Positions 21,696 to 23,667 of a DNA stretch of 23,667 bases are shown piece by piece. Below the pieces are notes generated by a model. That model saw nothing but the letters and a program-made list of their open reading frames with translations. It did not search any database and was not told the origin of the DNA. The position numbers and the translations under genes are program-made. Location: positions 1 to 23,667 of the forward strand of contig CAWHQZ010000015.1 of assembly GCA_963831645.1 (NCBI GenBank), read 5' to 3'. Source of the DNA: CAWHQZ01 sp963831645. Lineage in GTDB: Bacteria; Pseudomonadota; Alphaproteobacteria; Rhizobiales; Aestuariivirgaceae. Within the stretch, counting starts at the first letter, position 1. The number at the start of each line of letters is the position of its first letter.

Positions 21696-23629
21696 GGGTG
21701 ATGAGCTCCGACAGAATTCGGTCGAGAGCGAAGTCCCTGGGCGTGTAGACCGCCGCCGCGCCGCACTGCTTGAGGATGGCGATGTCGCGCGCCGGAATGA
21801 TGCCGCCGACCACCACCGGCGCCTGTCCCATGCCGATCTCGCGCAGCCGGTTCATGACTTCACGCACCACCGGAACGTGGGAGCCGGACAGGATCGACAG
21901 CCCCACCAGGTGCACCTCGCGATCCTTGGCAGCCCGGGCGATTTCCTCCGGCGTCTGGCGGATGCCGTCGTAGCTGACTTCCATGCCGCAGCCGGCAGCG
22001 CGCAACGCGATCTGCTCTGCTCCGTTCGAGTGTCCGTCGAGCCCGGGCTTGCCGACGAGGAAGCGGACCGGCGTCCCGAGCCGGGCAGCCAGCGCCGCCA
22101 CCCGGTCGCGCAAGCCCGGCGCCGAGCACGAATGTGAACGCAGTTCCACTCCGGTGGGCGCCCGGTATTCGCCAAAAACCTGGCGTAGCGTGGCGCCCCA
22201 CTCCCCCGTGGTGACACCCGCCCGTGCGCAGGCGATCGACGGCTCCATGACGTTGCGGCCTTCCGCGGCAGCGCGCCGCAGCTCGGCGAGTGCGGCCCGG
22301 ACGGCGGGTGCGTCGCGCCGGTCGCGCCATGCCTTGAGGCGTCCGATCTGTTCCTGCGCGACATCGTCGGCGACGGCCACGGCCGGGAGGTCCTCGCTCC
22401 CTGACAGCGGCGAGATTTCGCTGTCGGTATAGGCGTTGACGCCGACGACGGTGGTGGCCCCGGTCTCGATGGCCGCCAGACGCGCCTCGTTCGCTTCCAC
22501 GAGCCGGCGTTTCATGTAGCCCAGCTCGACGGCCTTGACGGCGCCGCCCATGTCGAGGACCCACTCGAGCTCCTGTTCGCTTCGTCCTTCAGCGCCTTCA
22601 CCCGCGCAGCGATCACCGGCGAGCCGTCGAAGATGTCTTCGAAGTCGAGCAGGTCGGTTTCATGGACGACGATCTGCTGCATGCGCAGCGACCATTGCTG
22701 GTCCCATGGGCGCGGCAGGCCGAACGCCTCGTTCCACGCCGGCAGCTGGACGGCGCGGGCGCGGGCCTTTTTCGACAGCACCACCGCCAGCATCTCGAGC
22801 AGGATGCGATAGACGTTGTTCTCCGGCTGCTGCTCGGTGAGACCGAGCGAGTTCACCTGCACGCCGTAGCGAAAGCGCCGGAGCTTTTCATCCTCCACGC
22901 CATAGCGGCGAAGGCAGATGTCATCCCACAGCTCGACGAAGGCGCGCATCTTGCACAGCTCGGAAACGAACTTGAGGCCGGCGTTGACGAAGAAGCTCAT
23001 GCGGCCGACGATCTGCGGCAGCTGGGAGGCTTCGATGTCTCCGCGCGTCCTCGCCGCGTCGACGATCGCGATCGCCGTCGCGAGCGCGTAGGCAAGCTCC
23101 TGCGCGGTCGTCGCCCCCGCCTCCTGAAGGTGGTAGGAGCAGACGTTCACGGGATTCCATTTCGGCAGCCGGCGGGCCGCGAAAGCGATGGTGTCGAGCG
23201 TGAGTTTCAGCGACGGCTCGGGCGGGGAATACGTAGGTTCCGCGCGACAGATACTCCTTGATGATGTCGTTCTGGGTGGTTCCAGCGAGTGCTGCCCGGT
23301 CGGCCCCCTGCTCGTCGGCCACCACCACGTACAGGGCGAGCAGCCAGGCGGCCGTGGCGTTGATGGTCATCGAGGTGTTCATCCGCTGGAGCGGAATGCC
23401 CTCGAAAAGGCTGCGCATGTCGCCGATGTTCGAAGATCGGCACGCCGACCCGCCCGACCTCGCCCCGCGCCAGCGGATGATCGCTGTCGTAGCCGGTCTG
23501 CGTCGGCAGATCGAAGGCGACCGAAAGGCCGGTCTGGCCCTTGCCGAGGTTTCCGTGGAACAGCCGGTTGCTGTCCCGCGCCGAGGAGTGACCCGCGTAG
23601 GTCCGGAATATCCAGGGAGGCTCACGCAT
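21583..23629 (-). pseudogene. Ethylmalonyl-CoA mutase-like (MeaA/Ecm), three frameshifts; may extend past the right edge
   Basis: This B12-dependent mutase converts ethylmalonyl-CoA to methylsuccinyl-CoA in the ethylmalonyl-CoA pathway of acetate/C1 assimilation. Motifs in order are PPWIFRTYAGHSSARDSNR, KGQTGLSVAFDLPTQTGYD, MNTSMTINATAAWLLALY, GTTQNDIIKEYLSRGTYVF, SYHLQEAGAT, VNSLGLTEQQPENNVYRILL and the cobalamin-binding LVGKPGLDGHSNGAEQ. DGHSNGAEQ in place of DGHDRG points to the MeaA type over methylmalonyl-CoA mutase. Three single-base shifts break it: a surplus base at plus-strand 23433-23434, a surplus G in 23224-23227, and a missing base at 22572-22573. Net +1 agrees with the 2047-nt span. 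Corrected length is about 681 aa from ATG 23629; the frame continues to the window edge. The last 30 residues are antisense to the methyltransferase and look unconserved. Confidence 0.85.
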
Positions 23630-23667
23630 GATCCCGGGATCGAAGCATGGCCTCCGTTGCGCCGCAA

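Noticed and set aside
21583..23629. Programmed frameshifting in the mutase gene
   Set aside because: Three shifts of mixed direction at ordinary short homopolymers, with no slippery heptamer plus pseudoknot; errors or decay explain them better.

Overview
The window looks like an alphaproteobacterial chromosome, probably Hyphomicrobiales (Rhizobiales). The evidence is a GC-rich right half carrying an ethylmalonyl-CoA mutase, GluQRS, ArfB, a YqaA-DsbB pair and a DUF1186/SEC-C protein. There is also a dispersed intergenic palindrome of the kind common in that class, and many Bradyrhizobium-like accessory genes in the left half. Genus cannot be assigned from the sequence alone.

Layout. (1) 1-1500: decayed accessory genes, including an amber-interrupted ClpP/crotonase-like protein and a zinc-ribbon protein. 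(2) 1501-13981: a roughly 12.4-kb genomic island bounded by a direct repeat of the 3' half of tRNA-Leu(CAA). The intact tRNA (13924-14010, minus strand) sits at the right end and a 59-bp truncated copy at the left end. The island carries a GAF-PAS histidine kinase, a class III adenylate cyclase with TolB-like/TPR region, and a cluster of gene tails. It also has a DUF3631 P-loop ATPase broken by an 8-bp duplication, an AlbA_2/Schlafen-domain protein, a lipoprotein with an in-frame TAG and an XRE regulator. The rest is a Sel1-repeat membrane protein, further small membrane or secreted proteins, and a hairpin-rich non-coding stretch next to the tRNA. I see no integrase. (3) 14088-23667: ordinary chromosome: GFA-family protein, arfB, ATP-dependent DNA ligase (LigB-like), YqaA/DedA-family protein, dsbB, DUF1186 protein, HNH endonuclease, AlkA-like glycosylase, gluQRS, a methyltransferase, and a mutase gene entering from the right edge.

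How the genes work together. The most coherent new unit is at 8961-11779. A 74-aa XRE regulator (9783-10007, minus) lies between two genes whose promoters share a near-identical segment with the core ttcaccacggagtat. This suggests a small regulon made of a lipoprotein, a multi-TM Sel1 protein and probably the regulator itself. In the chromosomal part, ligB, yqaA, dsbB and DUF1186 are tightly spaced or overlapping and may be co-transcribed.

Caution. Many genes, including conserved ones (ligB once, mutase three times, kinase twice), carry single-base indels, mostly in short homopolymers. Either the sequence has indel errors or decay is widespread. The 8-bp duplication, the two in-frame TAG codons and the ATA at the cyclase start do not fit the homopolymer pattern and deserve separate checking.
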